From Dastarcus helophoroides (Eukaryota > Arthropoda > Insecta > Coleoptera > Bothrideridae), in contig CM053331.1 in the NCBI GenBank assembly GCA_028583605.1, positions 33,939,818 through 34,003,817 of the forward strand: a stretch of 64,000 nucleotides of DNA, written 5' to 3'. The notes below the pieces were generated by a model that worked only from the letters and a program-made list of their open reading frames with translations, did not search any database and was not told the DNA's origin. Shown in pieces: positions 23,461-35,480 of this stretch (positions are counted from its first letter, which is position 1; the number at the start of each line of letters is the position of its first letter). The translations under genes were made by a program, and so were the position numbers.

Positions 23461-25620
23461 TTGAATATAAAATGGAAACTTTAAATGTAAAGTCGAAATT
23501 TAAAAAAAAGAGTTAAAAATGTTAAATTTGAATCGAAAGTTACGAAAAATGGTAGAAATTTCAGTTTGAATTAGAATTATTATTTTCTTTTTAGTAAATT
23601 TCGACCACTCCACAATGTATTGAATAATTCCTAAAAATTCGAAATTTTCAAATTCGAATTACTTCCCAAATATTCATTTTTTTGATTCTGAATTATCAAC
23701 ATTGAATAAGCCAAGGAAACAAAAGTGGTTAAAAAAAAACAAATGCAGAATTTTTACAACACGTGCGGAATGAAGACAGCTAAAAAAAAGAATAATCGCT
23801 GTCTTTCGTTTCCAGCAATACAAACAATTTTAAAATTAAGTATCTAAAGCAAGCGTTTTCGGGACAATTATCTCGAAGATAAATTTTTGAACGGTTTGGT
23901 CACGAAACCTAGTTGAAATATGTGGCAGCGAATAAAAATGGGGAGAAGGTTGCGTGTGCCGTGCAAAAGCACCGAAGTTCTTCCAAGAGTTACGGTTTTA
24001 GCACAAACAGGCACCAGTGGACCCGCCAACTCATAAAATTCAACCAAGTAAGGATGCTAATTTTATGTCTACTATATTCTGTCTGACTGACAAAAAAAAT
24101 ATCCTTTTAGGTTTGCACTCGATCCAAACTGTATACATATAAGAGCGTTAAAAAGACTCTTTAGATCTCAAAGGTTTTGAAACGAACTGTGACGTGATAA
24201 ATTAAAAATCAGAGAGTGCACTCACCGCTTTAGTAAAATTTATTAGATTGGAGCGCACTCATATGTAAGTTGAGATCTTGTGCAACGAGAAATCGAACAA
24301 TCTGGAACATGTGGTTGTGGTCTATAATTTGTCACCACTTGGTATAAATCACCCTGTATAAATATATAACGTGAACCACTTATGGATTGACTTATGATTT
24401 CGATATTATACCAATAAATGTCTTTGTTAAATAAGGTGTATTTTACATTGAACCAGTAACTCCTAACAAAAAAAATTCTGTTAACCAGTAAGAAGGAGCA
24501 TCTTCGATCACTTTGACTATTGGACGTCGATGATTTAAAAATGACAAGAGACGGTCTTGTCATTTTTAAATCTTCGATGTCCAAGTCTTGTCATTTTTAA
24601 ATCTTCTCTGTCCAATAGTCAAATATATGTAGGAAGAAGCGCGTATAATGAAACTAGGAACTATCAGATCAGAAGCAAACATCAAATCACTTTATTGTCA
24701 TCTACGTGCCATGAAAATCACTTTTCCTCTTATATTTTCAAGTGACTGTTAAAAGAAGGGCCACTTTTCAGGGAAATCCATTACAACAACGTTTCGCAAG
24801 CGTATTGTGTTTCAATCTAAGCCACTGGCGTCATGCCGGCTGGCTTTCAGCCACTAGCGTAATAATTGATTATAGGCGGAAGCTCGGTATCGACCGAATT
24901 TTCCGGAGGAAAAGTTGTCTTGTCGCGCCATCTATTATCCAGATGTAACTTTAGAATGTCTAACAGTACGGGCGAACAATGGATGTCACCCTTGACCAAA
25001 GCAGACGAGAAAAGTGAGCAGATCCGAAAAATTGAGGCACCATTTTCTTTTTGAGATAGGGATCTATTTTTTAAAATGTAGTTGGCCACCGAGAATCTGA
25101 AAAAATTGAAAAATGGAAAGCTTGAAGTGAAAACTTTAAAACAGAAGTAGAATCCTCCATAAAATACATTTTTAGAAATTCCAATCTTTCAGGAACTGTT
25201 TCTTTCGAAATTTGAAACCGAGATTTCAAATTTTCATTTTTCTTTAATTCAAAATTTAAACTGAAACAATGCTGTTTCAGATAATTTAAACATAAAATCG
25301 TAATTTTTGCAGTTTAGAGATAAAATTTTAAGAAAATTCGATATTACAAGTTTCTTAAATAAATGTAAAATTTGAATTTTATTGCCTTTTGAAAAAATTC
25401 GAAAATTTGAGGCAAATTTGAACTTTTGGAAAGAGTTTAAAATTTTAAGATGAAAATTGAATTTTTAACGTAAGAATCAAGATTCTGCGAAAAAACTACG
25501 AAGATTCGAAAAACAAATCAAAATTCGAAAAAAAAAACAGAAATGTCGGGAAAAGGGCAACATTTTTGAAAAGATTTAAACTTTTGGGAAAATTCGAATT
25601 TTTTTTAAAATTCGAATAAT
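23461..25620. other. Mostly non-repetitive DNA, no gene recognised
   Basis: After a short AT-rich run the text becomes complex. 'ATCACCCTGTATA' near 24347 resembles ends of insect DNA transposons, but no partner end was found. Overlapping plus and minus frames at 24742-25089 lie in a GC-richer patch; the minus frame (80 codons) has mixed composition and no motif I recognise. 25090-25620 is again AT-rich with loose 'aaaattcgaa' phrases. Confidence 0.5.
24515..24620. repeat. Compound inverted and direct repeat
   Basis: GACTATTGGAC (24515-24525) pairs with GTCCAATAGTC (24610-24620), and GATTTAAAAATGACAAGA pairs with CTTGTCATTTTTAAATC inside it. The right-hand arm is present twice in direct orientation, 31 bp apart (about 24556 and 24587). 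It looks like a small fold-back with a duplicated arm. Confidence 0.8.
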
Positions 25621-25624
25621 GTAC

Positions 25625-28600
25625 TAACGGTTAACCATATAAAAAAATGTTTTTAAAAAACTTGTGGCAAACTTTACATTTTACAAATTTTATTATAAAC
25701 GTTAACATCATAGAGGCTATAGAAACCGAGATAATTGCAAAAAACTGATTTTTAGGAACTTTGACCATGAATAATTTACTAAAGGTTGAGCAATTAAAAT
25801 AATGTCATTTGCTAAACTTGTAACAAATCAAATTTTATGCTTTTCAAATTTTGTTATAAACGTTAACATTATAGAAGCTATAGAAACCGAGATAATTGCA
25901 ATAAACTGATTTTTAACAATTTTGACTTTGAATAATTTACTAATGGTTGACCATATAAAAAAATGTCTCAAACAAAGCATGTGGCAAATTTTATGCTTTA
26001 GAAATTTCATTATAAACGTCAACATCATAGAAGCTATAGAAACCGAGATAATTGCAAAAAACTGATTTTTAGGAAATTTGACCTTATAACTAACTGGGTG
26101 GACAGTGAAGAGTTTTTGGGGTTTTTCAGAAATAACAGAGAAAAACTATTTTATGCGGGAGTTTATTATGCTAAGTTGGGTTAGGTTACAACAACGAACG
26201 CGGGTATCTAGATTATATGTGCCGAACTCTCTTCGGAAACACCCGATCTCCGCCGTGCCAAGTAGCAAGGTCGGCTTTTCGTTATTTTACGCGTTACAAC
26301 TTTAAATAATTTACTAAAGGTTGACCATATAAAAACTGCCCTAAACAAAACTTGTTGCAAATTTTATGCTCTACAAATTTTATTATAAACGTTAACATCA
26401 TAGAAGCTATAGAAACCGAGATAATTGCAAAAAAATGATTTTTAGGAATTTTGACCTTAAATTATTTACTAACGGTTGACCATATAAAAAAAATGTCATT
26501 TGATAAACTTGTGGCAAATTAAATTTTATGCTCTACAAATTTTGTTGTAAACGTTTACATTATAGAAGCTATAGAAACCGAGATAATTGCAATAAACTGA
26601 TTTTTAAGAAATTTGACTAACGGTTGACCATATAAAAAATGTCTTAAACAAAACTTGTTGCAAATTTTATGCTCTACAAATTTTATTACGAACGTTAACA
26701 TCATAGAAGCTATAGAAACCGAGATAATTGCAAAATAATGATTTTTGGGAATTTTGACCTTGAATAATTTACTAACGGTTGACCATATAAAAAAATGTTT
26801 TTAACAAAACTTGTTGCAAATTTTATGCTTTACAAATTTTATTATTAACGTTAACATCATAGAAAATAGAAACCGAGATAATTGCAAAATACTGATTTTT
26901 AGGAATTTTGTCCATGAATAATTTACTAACGGTTGAGCATATAAAAAGATGTCTTAAACAAAACCTGTGGCAAATTTTATGCTCTACAAATTTTGTTGTA
27001 AACGTTACCATTAGAGAAGCTATAGAAACCGAGATAATTGCAATAAACTGATTGTTAAGAAATTTGACTTTGAATAATTTACTAGCAGTTGACCATATAA
27101 AAAAATTTTTTAAACAAAACTTGTGGCAAATTTTATGCTTTACAAATTTTATTATGAACGATAACATCATAGAAGCTAGAAAAACCGAAATAATTGCAAA
27201 AAACTGATTTTTAGGAAATTTGACCTTGAATAATTTACTAACGGTTGACCTTATAAAAAAGTTTTTTAAACAAAACTTGTGGCAAATTTTATGCTTTAGA
27301 AATTTCATTATAAACGTTAACATCATAGAAGCTATAGAACCCAAGATAATTGCAAAAAGCTGATTTTTAAGAATTTTGACCTTGAATAATTTAGTAACGG
27401 TTAACCATATAAAAAAATGTCTTAAACAAAACCTGTGGCAAATTTAATGCTCCACAAATTTTATTATAAACGTTAACATCATGGAAGCTATAGAAACCAA
27501 GATAATTGCAAAAAACTGATTTTTAGGAAGTTTGACCTTGAATAATGTACTAACGGTTAACCATATAAAAAAATGTTTTAAACAGAACTTGTGGCAAATT
27601 TTATGCTCTACAAGTTTTGATAAAAACGTTAACATCATAGAGGCTATAGAAACCGAGATAATTGCAAAAAACTGATTTTTAGGAAATTTGACCTTGAATA
27701 ATTTACTAACGGTTGACCATATGAAAAAATGGCTTAAGCAAAACTTGTGGCAAATTTTATGCTCTACAAATTTTATTTTAAACGTTAACATCATAGAAGC
27801 TATAGAAACCAAGATAATTGCAAAAAACTGATTTTTAGGAACTTTGACCTTGAATAATGTACTAACGGTTAACCATATAAAAAAATGTTTTTAAAGAACT
27901 TGTGGCAAACTTTACATTTTACAAATTTTATTATAAACGTTAACATCATAGAGGCTATAGAAACCGAGATAATTGCAAAAAACTGATTTTTAGGAAGTTT
28001 GACCTTGAATAATTTACTAACGGTTGGCCATATAAAAAAATGGCTTAAACAAAACTTGTGGCAAATTTTATGCTCTACAAATTTTATTATGAACGTTAAC
28101 ATTATAGAAGCTATAGAAACCGAGATAATTGCAAAAAACTGATTTTTAGGAATTTAGACCTTGAATAATTTACTAACGGTTGACCATATGAAAAAATGCC
28201 TTAAACAAAACTTGTGGCAAAATTTATGGTCCACAAATCTTATTATAAACGTTAACATCATAGAAGCTATAGAAACCAAGATAATTGCAAAAAACTGATT
28301 TTTAGGAATTTTGACCTTGAATAATGTACTAACGGTTAACCATATAAAAATATGTCTTTAACAGGACTGGTGAGAAATTTTATAGTCTACAACTTTTATT
28401 ATAAACGTTAACATCATAGAAGTTATAGAAACCGAGATAATTGCAAAAAACTGATTTTTAAGAAATTTGACCTTGAATAATTTAGTGACGGTTAACAATA
28501 TAAAAAATGGACCTAAACAAATCTTGTGGCAAATCTTATGCTCCACAAATTTTATTATAAACGTTAACGTCATTGAAGCTATAGAAACCAAGATAATTGC

Positions 28601-29340
28601 AAAATACTGATTTTTAGGAATTTTGACCTTGAATAATGTACTAACGGTTAACCATATAAAAAAATGTCTTTTACAGAAGTTGTGGCAAACTTTATACTCT
28701 ACAAATTTTATTTTAAACGTTAACATCATAGAGGCCATAGAAACCGAGATAATTGCAAAAAACTGATTTTTAGGAATTTTGACCTTGAATAATTTACTAA
28801 CGGTTGACCATATGAAATAATGCCTCGAACAAAACTTGTGGCAAATTTTATGGTCCACAAATCCTATTATACACGTTAACATCATAGAAGCTATAGAAAC
28901 CGAGATAATTGCAAAAAATCAATTTTTGTAACTTTGATCTTAAAAAATCTACTGCATATGAGAAAATATTTGTTACTAAAGTTGTCAAGTTTTATGCTTT
29001 ACAATTTTTGTTGTAAACGGTGACATCATAGAAGCTATAGAAACCGAGATAATCGAAAAAAAACAGTTTTTGTAAATTTGATCCTAAAAAATTTACTGTT
29101 GGGCATATGAAAAAATATTTGTTCCTGAAGTTGTCAAATTTTATGCTTTACAATTTCTATTATAAACGTTAACATCATATAAGCTATAGAAACCGAGATA
29201 ATTGCAAAAAACCAATTTTTGTAAATTTGATCCTAAAAAATTTACTGTTGGGCATATGAAAAAATAATTGTTACTGCAGTTGTCAAATTTTATGCTTTAC
29301 AATTTTTATTATAAACGTTAACAACATAGAAGCTATACCG
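25625..29340. repeat. 156-bp satellite array, about 22 units
   Basis: The phrase 'gaaaccgagataattgcaaa' recurs at about 25728, 25890, 26045, 26419, 26580, 26721, 26875 and on to 29210, giving periods near 141-162 bp. Each unit also has 'actaacggttgaccatataa' and 'cgttaacatcatagaagcta'. Units differ by 5-15% by eye, and the last four (after 28900) are more diverged. On the minus strand many units read in one frame of 52 residues (156 = 52 x 3), giving frames such as 27444-27812 and 28358-28885. Indels and stops break this between blocks. No protein family is recognised. One insertion interrupts the array at 26087-26300. Confidence 0.93.
26087..26300 (+). mobile_element. Insertion in the 156-bp satellite, possible 5S-rRNA-like SINE
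   Basis: The satellite unit stops after 'gacctt' and resumes at 'tttaaataatttac', so about 214 bp were inserted or substituted. Within it, the stretch 26241-26280 (ACACCCGATCTCC, then AAGTAGCAAGGTCGGC) resembles the central part and box A of 5S rRNA. A short hairpin CCGAA-ctctc-TTCGG precedes it. Box C is not visible and no clear target duplication or poly-A tail was found. A 5S-derived SINE or 5S pseudogene is possible; an unrelated unique insert is the alternative. Confidence 0.4.
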
Positions 29341-29690
29341 GGTGTTTTTTTTTAGTTGGGAGGTTACCTTTATATGGAATACTACTTATTATAAAGGCAA
29401 ACTGATTTTGTCGATGGGACTAATCGGAATTAAACTATCTTCTAAAAATATTTTCAACTTCCCGCCACTACCGATTATACCGGAAGTAGACATCAATTTT
29501 CTTATTTTAAATGGAAACCCACAAATTTTATGTTTTATTTAGATTTTACGTAAAAAAATAAAGTGAGTTTATGTATACATGTTTATGCTACCTTTGATTG
29601 TTTTAAAGATATTTCAATTTGTCGAAAAAAAATGACATAAAAGAGGGTTATTTTGACTCTTTGTATCTTTTTTACCGTGGTAAAATTTGA
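29341..29690. other. Non-repetitive DNA at the end of the satellite
   Basis: The satellite ends mid-unit at 'agctata', followed by CCGGGTGTTTTTTTTTAG, which resembles the 5' end of some insect DNA elements. The 66-codon plus frame at 29342-29542 has mixed composition but no known motif. No other end was identified. Confidence 0.4.
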
Positions 29691-29830
29691 AGTATTGGGA
29701 AAAATTCGAACTTCTGGGAAAAATTCGAACTTATGGGAAAAATTCGAATTTTTAGGAGAATTTTAAAATGTTTGGAAGAAATCGAAACTTTGGGAGAAAA
29801 TGAAAATTTTAAGAGAAAAAAATCTTAATA
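29690..29830 (+). repeat. Isolated 19-bp family fragment
   Basis: About three good units (GGGAAAAATTCGAACTT type) plus degenerate ones, detached from the larger arrays and in the plus orientation. Confidence 0.75.
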
Positions 29831-31174
29831 GGATATTACGGCAGAACGTAGGTAATATTGAAAAAATAACAAAAAATCGAATCGATAATACGTCATATAA
29901 AATATTTAGTTAAGGTAAATCAGCTTAAATTTATTTTCTTTTAATTTATTATTTAAAACAACACAAAGAATTAAATAAATTTAGAAGAAAAAAAAAAGAG
30001 AATATAATACGTAATTTATCAGAAAATTAATTTGTTTCAATAGAGTTGGGGACAGTACCATCTTGGAAACTGATATTTATTATAACCTTTATGGACCCTT
30101 TTATACATCTCATAAAAAGCCCTCGCTTTTGGAAATTTTTTTATCAGAATACTTTTTTCCACCCTGACTCGTCTGGTCTTAAGCTAATCCTTTTTCGCTT
30201 TTAATTAACGACTCGTCGAATGTAGTAGTTGATACATCAATTTTCAAGCTTAACACTGCTAGAATCATTTCAGAGCACACTTGCCGATGTTTTGATAAAT
30301 CCGACGCGTGTCGGGCGAGAAAGCGAAGAAAGGTCAACATGCCGCATTGCAGCATCACGTTCCACAACTTCACAGACTTCTCTCCTAACGGCTTTAACCG
30401 AAGGCCCCATAAAATCTTAACCCAACTTATATAAATAACTCGGGATACGTTCGAGATTAAAACCATATTACATGCGTTAATATTTAAGGAGTTGGTGAGG
30501 TTAACCAGCTGCTGCGGGCGTAAAATTGCCAGACTGTTCGACGCTGATCACTTGTTGATTTCTGCTGGGGGCCAAGCAGTTTCAAAGTTAAGTGACGCAA
30601 AAATGGCCGTCGCGTTAACCGTAATGGAATTTCTACTACGACTATATGATGTTACCCATCTTTAAATTAATGTACTGTTTAGGTTAAAAGTAGCAGACGG
30701 CAGTTAACACAATTTATGCTCCCCAAAGTTCGCGTAATTAAACTTCTCTACGCAATTAGAACGAGTCCATTTCACAACTTACGCCATAATTTCGCTGCGG
30801 GAAGATGAGTTTTCTAGTTCGCTTTAAGTTAGGAGCTTAGAGTTCGTAGGTGGTTAATTAATTATAATTAAATTAGGAAAAAAATAATCACCTAAATCAT
30901 ACGTTACGCCGATTTTGGTCAAATAATATTGTACTTATTTGTTAAACCAATAGGTAGGCCCAAAAAATTATAGAAAAATTTAGGCAGCGAAAGTTTTAAT
31001 TTCTACACTTGATGCCCTAGAACACTGGTTCGACATATGTGTACCCTTTCCATAATTTTTCGAGACTTTGAGCACCCTTCGGTAAAAGTTACACCCTAAC
31101 TAATATATAAATGAGGAAGTGCGTTTGTCTGTCTATCTGTCTGCTTGACGTATCAACGAATTTGAACAAAATAT
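29831..31174. other. Non-repetitive DNA, no gene recognised
   Basis: Complex sequence with near-balanced patches. A 95-codon minus-strand frame (30466 down to 30179) has mixed composition and starts with a hydrophobic stretch, but I recognise no family, and an overlapping plus frame of 63 codons exists. Near 31120-31145 a TGTCTGTCTATCTGTCTG tract precedes the LTR insertion. Confidence 0.45.
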
Positions 31175-31538
31175 TGTTACGTGCGTTATCGGTTCGAATT
31201 GATACACGTGATGGATTTATTCCCACTTTATTACTGAACTCAACTTGAATCACCACAATTTACAATTAACTCACTTCTACTAACTTACTAATTGCACTGA
31301 TTCTAACTGACTGACTCGAGGGAAAACTGACAGCCTTTTTATAGTTTCGGCCCGCGGCTTCCAGAATTTTCGGCAGATAAGGCTTATCGAATGCCGAAAT
31401 TTCTGGAACGCTTATCTGCCGTTTGTTTCGTTATCGCGGCCGCTTTCCCCTTATCAGAACCTTCTAGAAACTTTTTTGATTTACTAAATTCTACAATTCT
31501 ATTCTAAATCCTATTTCATCTATTTACATTGCGTTACA
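31175..31538 (-). mobile_element. Solo LTR, copy 2 (Ty3/Gypsy-like)
   Basis: This 364-bp copy of the LTR at 4537-4908 is in the reverse orientation. It starts TGTTACGTGCG and ends GCGTTACA as written, and is flanked by ATAT on both sides (31171-31174 and 31539-31542), the same duplicated target as copy 1. The inverted GATA pair lies at 31372-31381 and 31411-31420, the TATA element near 31336-31344, and the polyadenylation signal (as TTTATT) at 31227-31232. It has no internal region or partner LTR. It is close in sequence to copy 3. Confidence 0.9.
31372..31420. promoter_or_regulatory. Inverted GATA-type sites in LTR copy 2
   Basis: GGCAGATAAG (31372-31381) and CTTATCTGCC (31411-31420) are exact reverse complements. 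An additional CTTATC directly follows the first arm. Confidence 0.55.
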
Positions 31539-31619
31539 ATATCATTATGCAATCTGCACGAACTCTTTAAAGCTATGCAAGCTGATTAAAGTAGTTTTAT
31601 TACGTTCACTGCAACAATT

Positions 31620-32445
31620 AATTTTTAACTTTACGTGACCCTACAGTTACATTACTTTGAACTCACGTGCCCTTAAACCTACGTGACCTTATGCTGACTC
31701 TGAAATGGCGTGGCCTTGAGCTTAGGTGATCTTGGACTTACGTGATTTTAGGCTAGTGTGATCTTGAACTCACGTGGGCTTTAGTTCGCGTAACCTTGAG
31801 CTTGTGTGACCGTGAAGCCACACGACCTTGACCCCAGGTGACTTTGAAGTCACGCGACCTTGAGCCACAATGACCTTGAGCCACAATGACCTTGAGCCAC
31901 ATGACCTTGAGCCACAATGACCTTGACCTCAAATGATCTCAACTTTACGGGATCCTGAACTCACGTGATTTCAAGCTAACGTGACCTTCAACACACGCAA
32001 CCTTAAGCTAACATGATCCTGAACTCAGGTAAATTTGATGACCCCACGTGACCTTGAAGACACGTGACCTTTAGCCACAATGACCTTGACCTCAAATGAC
32101 CTCAACTTTACGGGATCCTGAACTCACGTGATTTGAAGTTAACGTGACCTTCAACACACGCGACCTTACGCTAACATGAGCCTGAACTCCGGTGACCTTA
32201 AACCCACGTGACCTTGACTTTAGGCGACCCTGGCCACACGTGACCTTAAATTAACATGACCTTGAAGTTACAAGGCCTCGAACTCACATGACCTTCAGTT
32301 CACGTGACTTTGAATCCACGACTCTAGGATCGCGTAACCCCGACTTTATGCGACCTCGGCCGTATGTGACCTTGAATGAACATGACCTTGAAATTAAATG
32401 GCCTTAAACTAGCATGACCTTCAGTTCACGTAACCTTAAATCCAT
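31620..32445. repeat. Minisatellite of TGACCTTGA and CACGTG motifs, about 45 units
   Basis: Units of roughly 15-20 bp follow the pattern (C)ACGTGACCTTGAACTC with many variants. Ten exact TGACCTTGA sites start at 31871, 31887, 31902, 31918, 32049, 32081, 32209, 32257, 32357 and 32373, and I count nine CACGTG. A 163-bp segment is duplicated in tandem (the 'aactttacgggatcctgaac' landmark at 31941 and 32104). In reverse, TCAAGGTCA is the known monomer site of NR5A/FTZ-F1 and ERR-type nuclear receptors, and CACGTG is the canonical E-box. Whether any factor binds here is unknown; no transcript is evident. Confidence 0.92.
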
Positions 32446-32459
32446 TAAAATTTCAAGAT

Positions 32460-35180
32460 TCAATAATTAAGAAAAAAGAAGGTTCAAAGAAAAAGCAAAA
32501 GGAAAAAATTTGAAATATTGAAAAAATTTCAAAATTTTGGGAAAAATTCGAAATTTTGGAAAAAATTCGTAATTTTGCGAAAAATTCGAAATTTTGGGGA
32601 AAAAAAGGTGGGTATAATTTGAACTTATAGGATAAATTTGGAATATTCGGGAAATAATGTACTTTTGCGAAAAATTAAAAAAAAAGAAAAAAGTCAAATT
32701 TTTGGAAAAAATTTAAACTTTTAGAAAAAGTCGAACCTTTGGGAAAAATTCAAACCTTTTAGCAAAATTCAAACTTTTAAAAAAATTCCGACTTTTGGGA
32801 AAAATTTGGCGATAATTTGTAAGTTTTTCCCATACGTTCGAATTTTTCCCATAAGTTCGAATTTTTCCCAAAATTTCGATATTTTTTCCCAAAAATTTCA
32901 AATTTCCTTTCATTTTGTTTTTTCCTAATAATTTTGAATTTTTCCTAAAATTTCGAATTTTATTGAAAATATCGAATTTTCCCCAAAATTTTAAATTTTT
33001 CTCAAAAGTTGGAATTTTTCCTAGAAGTTCGGATTTTCCCAAAAGTTCAAAAATTTGTCGAGTTAAAAATAAATCATACTTTTGAGAAAAAGAAAAATTT
33101 TGACACTGCAATTTCGAGAATCAAAAATTCAGAAAAAAGAAATTCAAGGAAAAGGCAAAGAGGAAAATTCGAAATTTTGGTAAAGCTCGAAATATTGGGA
33201 AAATTTCGAAATTTTGGGAACAACTTCGAAATAATAGGAAAAATTCAACATTTTTAGGAAAAAAAATTTCGAAATTATGGAAAAATTCGAGATTTTGGGA
33301 AAAAATCAATATTTTGAAAAAAACTCGAAATTTTGGAGAAAATTCGAAACCTTGGAAAAAATTCAAAATTATGGAAAAACTTCGAGATTTTGGGAAAAAT
33401 TCGAACTTATGGGAAAAATTTGAACTTATGGGAAAAACTTAGAACTGTTGAGAAAAACTTTAACTTTGGCGAAAAATTAAATAAAAATTGCGAAAATTTC
33501 AAATTTTAGAAAAAATTCGCAATTTTGAGAAAACATCAAAATTTTGAAGAAAATTCGCAATTTTGGAAAAAATTTTGAAATTGTGGGAAACATCGAGATT
33601 TTGGAAAAAAATGAAATTTTGAAAAAAATTCGAAATTTTGGGAAAAATTCGAACTAATGGGAAAAATTCGAACTTATGGGATAAACTTAGAACGGTTGGG
33701 AAAAACTTTAACTTTGGCAAAAAATTAAATAAGAATGGCAAAAATTTCAAATTTTTGAGAAAAGTTAAAATTTTAGAAAAAAATCGAAATTTTAGGAAAA
33801 GAGCGAAATTTTAGGAAAAATTCAAAATTTTAAAAAAATTCGAATTTTGGGAAAAATTTCGAAATTATGGGAAATTAAAAATTTTGAGAAAAAATCAAAA
33901 TTTTGAAAAAAATTCAAATTTTTGGGAAAATTTCGAAATTTTGGGAAAAATTCGAACTTATGGGAAAAATTCGAACTTATGGGATAAACTTAAAACTGTT
34001 GGGAAAAACTTAAACTTTGGCGAAAATTTAAATAAAAATTCCGAAAATTTCAAATTTTTCGGAAAATTTCAAATTTTAGTAAAAATCGAAATTTTAGGAA
34101 AAATTCGTAATTTTGAGAAAAAATCAAAAATTTGGAAAAAATTTGAAATTTTGGGAAAAATTGGAGATTTTGGGAAAAAAATCAAAATTTTGAAATCGCT
34201 CGAAGTTTTGAGAATAATTTAAAATTTTAAGGAAAAATCAAAAATTTGAAAAAAATTTAAAATTTTGGAAAAATTTTGAAATTTAAGGAAAAATCCGTAA
34301 TTTTTGAGGAAAAATTCAAAATTTTGAGGAAAAATCAAAAATTTGGAAAAAATTCGAAATTTTGGGAAAAATTGGAGATTTTAGGAAAAAAATCAAAATT
34401 TTGAAATCGCTCGAAGTTTTGAAAATAATTTAAAATTTTGAGAAAAAATCAAAAATTTGGAAAAAATTTGAAATTTTGGGAAAAATTTCGAAATTTTGGG
34501 AAAAATTTCGAAATTATGGGAAAAATTCGAGATTTTGGAAAAAATCAAAATTTTGAAAAAATTCGAAATTTTCGGAAAAATTGGAGATTTTAGGAAAAAA
34601 TCAAAATTTTGAAAAACACTCGTAATTTTGGGAAATATTTAAAATTTTGGGAAAAAAATTCGAACTTATGGATAAACTTGGAACTGTTGGGAAAAACTTT
34701 AACTTTGGCGAAAAATTAAATAAGAATTGCGAAAATTTCAAATTTTTGGGAAAATTTCAAATTTTAGAAAAAAATCGAAATTTTAGGAAAAATTCAAAAT
34801 TTTGAGGAAAAATCAAAAATTTGGAAAAAATTCGAAATTTTGGGAAAAATTTCGAAATTTTTCCTAAAATCTATGAAAAAGAGTCGAGATTTTGGAAAAA
34901 ATCTAAATTTTGAGAAAAAATTGGAATTTTGGGAAAAATTCGAAATTTGAGGAAAAATTCGAAATTTTGGGAAAAATTTGAACCTATGGGAAAAATTCGA
35001 ACTTATGGAAAAAATTCGAACCTATGAGAAAAATTCGAACTTGTGGGACAAATTTAGAACTGTTGGGAAAAAATTTAACTTTTGCGAAAAATTAAAAAAT
35101 AATTTCGAAAATTTCAAATTTTTGGGCAAAATTCGAACTTTTAGGAAAATTCGTAAACTAACTCAAAAATTTTAGACAAA
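32460..35180 (+). repeat. 19-bp family array with a recurring spacer
   Basis: Text is mainly 'GAAATTTTGGGAAAAATTC' in the plus orientation. A short stretch at 32820-33050 is in the opposite orientation. A module 'gaacttatgggataaactta' followed by 'gaactgttgggaaaaacttt' recurs near 33400, 33660, 33960, 34670 and 35030, so the array has loose higher-order units of 260-700 bp. Frames (for example 33884-34222) are by-products. Confidence 0.88.
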
Positions 35181-35480
35181 AAAACTAGAAATGAAAGACG
35201 AAGAACAATTTTTTTAGCACCTCTGGTGTTCACTTATAATTTCGAGTTTTTTTCTTGCTATTTTATATTTAAATGTGAAATTTTTAATTTTGTAGAAACT
35301 TAAAATTTCGATTTTTTTCTTGACCTTAGTTGTAAAAAAATAGCACTTTATAACTGAAATTAGAGAAACAAATAAGTTTCCGGTTGAACTAGAAAATTGT
35401 ACAATTTTAATCGGAAACCTTTCTGTTTCTCTGATTTCAATAATAATGTGAACTGCTAGAAACGCACTAGACATTTAAAA
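35181..35480. other. AT-rich DNA with an imperfect fold-back
   Basis: ACTGAAATTAGAGAAACA (35353-35370) is nearly complementary to TGTTTCTCTGATTTCA (35424-35439), with a second matching pair inside (GTTTCCGGTT and AATCGGAAAC). An 86-codon minus frame at 35214-35474 overlaps it and is not considered coding. Confidence 0.6.

Noticed and set aside
26160..26190. Telomeric TTAGG repeat
   Set aside because: Only one GGGTTAGGTT occurrence; no tandem run.
29341..29542. Terminal end of a DNA transposon (CCGGGTGT...)
   Set aside because: No matching inverted end or target duplication was found within a plausible distance.
30179..30466. 95-codon minus-strand frame as a gene
   Set aside because: Composition is mixed, but no family is recognised, an overlapping frame lies on the other strand, and there is no splice or promoter support.
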